This document shows positions 6,506-7,475 of a stretch of DNA of 7,475 nucleotides, in pieces. The notes under the pieces are model-generated. The model was not told the origin of the DNA. It made no database searches and worked only from the letters and a program-made list of their open reading frames with translations. This stretch comes from Acidimicrobiales bacterium (GTDB lineage: Bacteria; Actinomycetota; Acidimicrobiia; Acidimicrobiales; SHLQ01), in contig JABDJW010000203.1 in NCBI GenBank assembly GCA_013002375.1, positions 1 through 7,475 of the forward strand, given 5' to 3'. The stretch's first letter is position 1; each line of letters starts with the position of its first letter. Position numbers and translations under genes: made by a program.

Positions 6506-7475
6506 CAAACGCTGCAGTTGCCCTCCCCCCAATCGACGCCCCCCTGGAGGCTCGCGTCGCCTTGGTCCACGACTTCATGGTCGAGCGCGGGGGCGCGGAG
6601 CGGGTCCTCCTCGAACTCAGCACCGCCTTCCCGGGCGCCATGGTCCACACCGCGATGTTCGACCCGGCCGGCACGTACTCGAAGCTCAGCGGGCTTCGGG
6701 TGAACACACTGGTGCCGGACCGATTCCCGTTCCTCACCAAGGAGCACCGCCGCAGCCTGCCCCTGGCCGTGCGAGCGTTCCGGCAGGCCGAGATCGAAGC
6801 CGACATCTTGATCGCCAACAGCAGCGGCCTGTCTCATCTGGCCGGATGCACCGGGCGCCGAGTCGTGTACTGCCAGACCCCCGCTCGCTGGCTCCACCGA
6901 TCCGAGGAATACCTTCGGCGGGTACCAGAGGCCGGCGCTCGCCTGTTCGCCTCCGGGCTCCAGCGCTGGTTGCTGAAGGCCGACGTCGAAGCGGTACGCA
7001 GCGCCGATGCGTTCATCGTGAACTCGCGACACATGGCCAATGTCGTCGAAAGCGTCTACGGCATCACCAGCGAAGTGGTGCGACCGCCCTCGTCGCTCCG
7101 GGTCGACGGGCCGACCCGCCCGGTGCCCGGCATCGATCCCGGGTTCTTCCTGACCCCGAGCCGACTCCTCAGCTACAAGCGGTTCGACGTCTTGTGCGAA
7201 ACCGCGGAAGCCCTCCCCGAGAGCCGTTTCGTGGTCATCGGCGACGGCCCGATGCGCAAGTCCGTACTGCGAATCGCGCCGAGCAACGTGAACTTCCTCG
7301 GCAGCGTGCCGGAAGAAACGCTCCGTTGGGCCTACGACGCGTGTCGCGCCGTCGTGCTGACCTGCGCCGACGATTTCGGTCTGGTGCCACGCGAGGCAGC
7401 CGCGTTCGGCAAGCTCGCCGTCGTACCTTCGGCCGGCGGTTACCTCGAGCAATCTCGCGACGGCCTGGCCACATT
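6502..7475 (+). CDS. GT4-type glycosyltransferase, C-terminus cut by the window end
   Basis: From ATG 6502 the frame stays open to the window end, giving 324 residues of a likely ~370-400-residue protein. It is a GT-B, family-4-like glycosyltransferase. Visible motifs are VALVHDFMVERGGAERVLLE (19-38), the GGAER loop of the N-terminal domain, VVYCQTPARWLH (121-132, typical of mannosyltransferase-like members), FLTPSRLLSYKRFDVL (216-231) with the donor-phosphate-binding arginine and lysine, FVVIGDGPMRK (243-253) and DDFGLVPREAAAFGK (290-304). The usual E-x7-E pair reads D290/E298 here, a conservative change of the first acidic residue. The start codon overlaps the sulfotransferase stop (ATGA), with no ribosome site ahead of it, so translation is probably coupled. 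The sugar is unknown, although mannose-type donors are common in this subgroup. A long leftward frame across the same bases is an antisense shadow. Confidence 0.87.
   Translation, partial: MTNAAVALPPIDAPLEARVALVHDFMVERGGAERVLLELSTAFPGAMVHTAMFDPAGTYSKLSGLRVNTLVPDRFPFLTKEHRRSLPLAVRAFRQAEIEADILIANSSGLSHLAGCTGRRVVYCQTPARWLHRSEEYLRRVPEAGARLFASGLQRWLLKADVEAVRSADAFIVNSRHMANVVESVYGITSEVVRPPSSLRVDGPTRPVPGIDPGFFLTPSRLLSYKRFDVLCETAEALPESRFVVIGDGPMRKSVLRIAPSNVNFLGSVPEETLRWAYDACRAVVLTCADDFGLVPREAAAFGKLAVVPSAGGYLEQSRDGLAT

Noticed and set aside
6388..7452. Long leftward open frame (354 residues)
   Set aside because: Antisense to the second glycosyltransferase, whose motifs on the + strand are unmistakable.

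Overview
The window is very GC-rich, tightly packed bacterial DNA with an F420-type oxidoreductase. This suggests an actinobacterium, possibly of the Acidimicrobiia. That placement is an inference from base composition and gene content, not from a marker gene. No stretch longer than 300 bases lacks a gene, and no tRNA, rRNA, CRISPR array or insertion sequence was seen.

Left part (1-1907): the 5' end of an arylsulfatase gene runs leftwards off the window. A 121-bp intergenic region (126-246) separates it from a rightward two-gene unit. That unit encodes a luciferase-like (LLM class, F420-dependent) oxidoreductase and a 207-residue protein of unknown function, whose start overlaps the oxidoreductase stop by one base (TGATG). 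The intergenic region holds a 19-bp imperfect palindrome that looks like a repressor operator.

Middle gap (1908-2061): 154 bp with a short hairpin after the stop and a plausible sigma-A-like promoter (TTGACC-N18-TACGGT) about 50-75 bp ahead of the next gene.

Right part (2062-7475, continuing past the edge): four genes lie on the + strand, each overlapping the next by exactly four bases (ATGA, GTGA, ATGA). In order they encode a GT4-type glycosyltransferase, an ABC-exporter-like membrane protein whose ATPase domain has lost every recognisable catalytic motif, a sulfotransferase-like enzyme with a C-terminal beta-rich domain, and a second GT4-type glycosyltransferase cut by the window end. Together they look like part of a locus that assembles, and perhaps sulfates, a surface or extracellular polysaccharide. 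The glycosyltransferases would add sugars on the cytoplasmic face of the membrane, and the sulfotransferase would add sulfate from PAPS. The ABC-like protein would be a membrane scaffold or partner rather than an ATP-driven pump. The product is unknown.

The most unusual item is the ABC-like protein (3564-5132). It has a six-helix exporter-like membrane domain followed by a domain that still follows the layout of an ABC ATPase, but with Walker A, Q-loop, signature, Walker B and H-loop all replaced.
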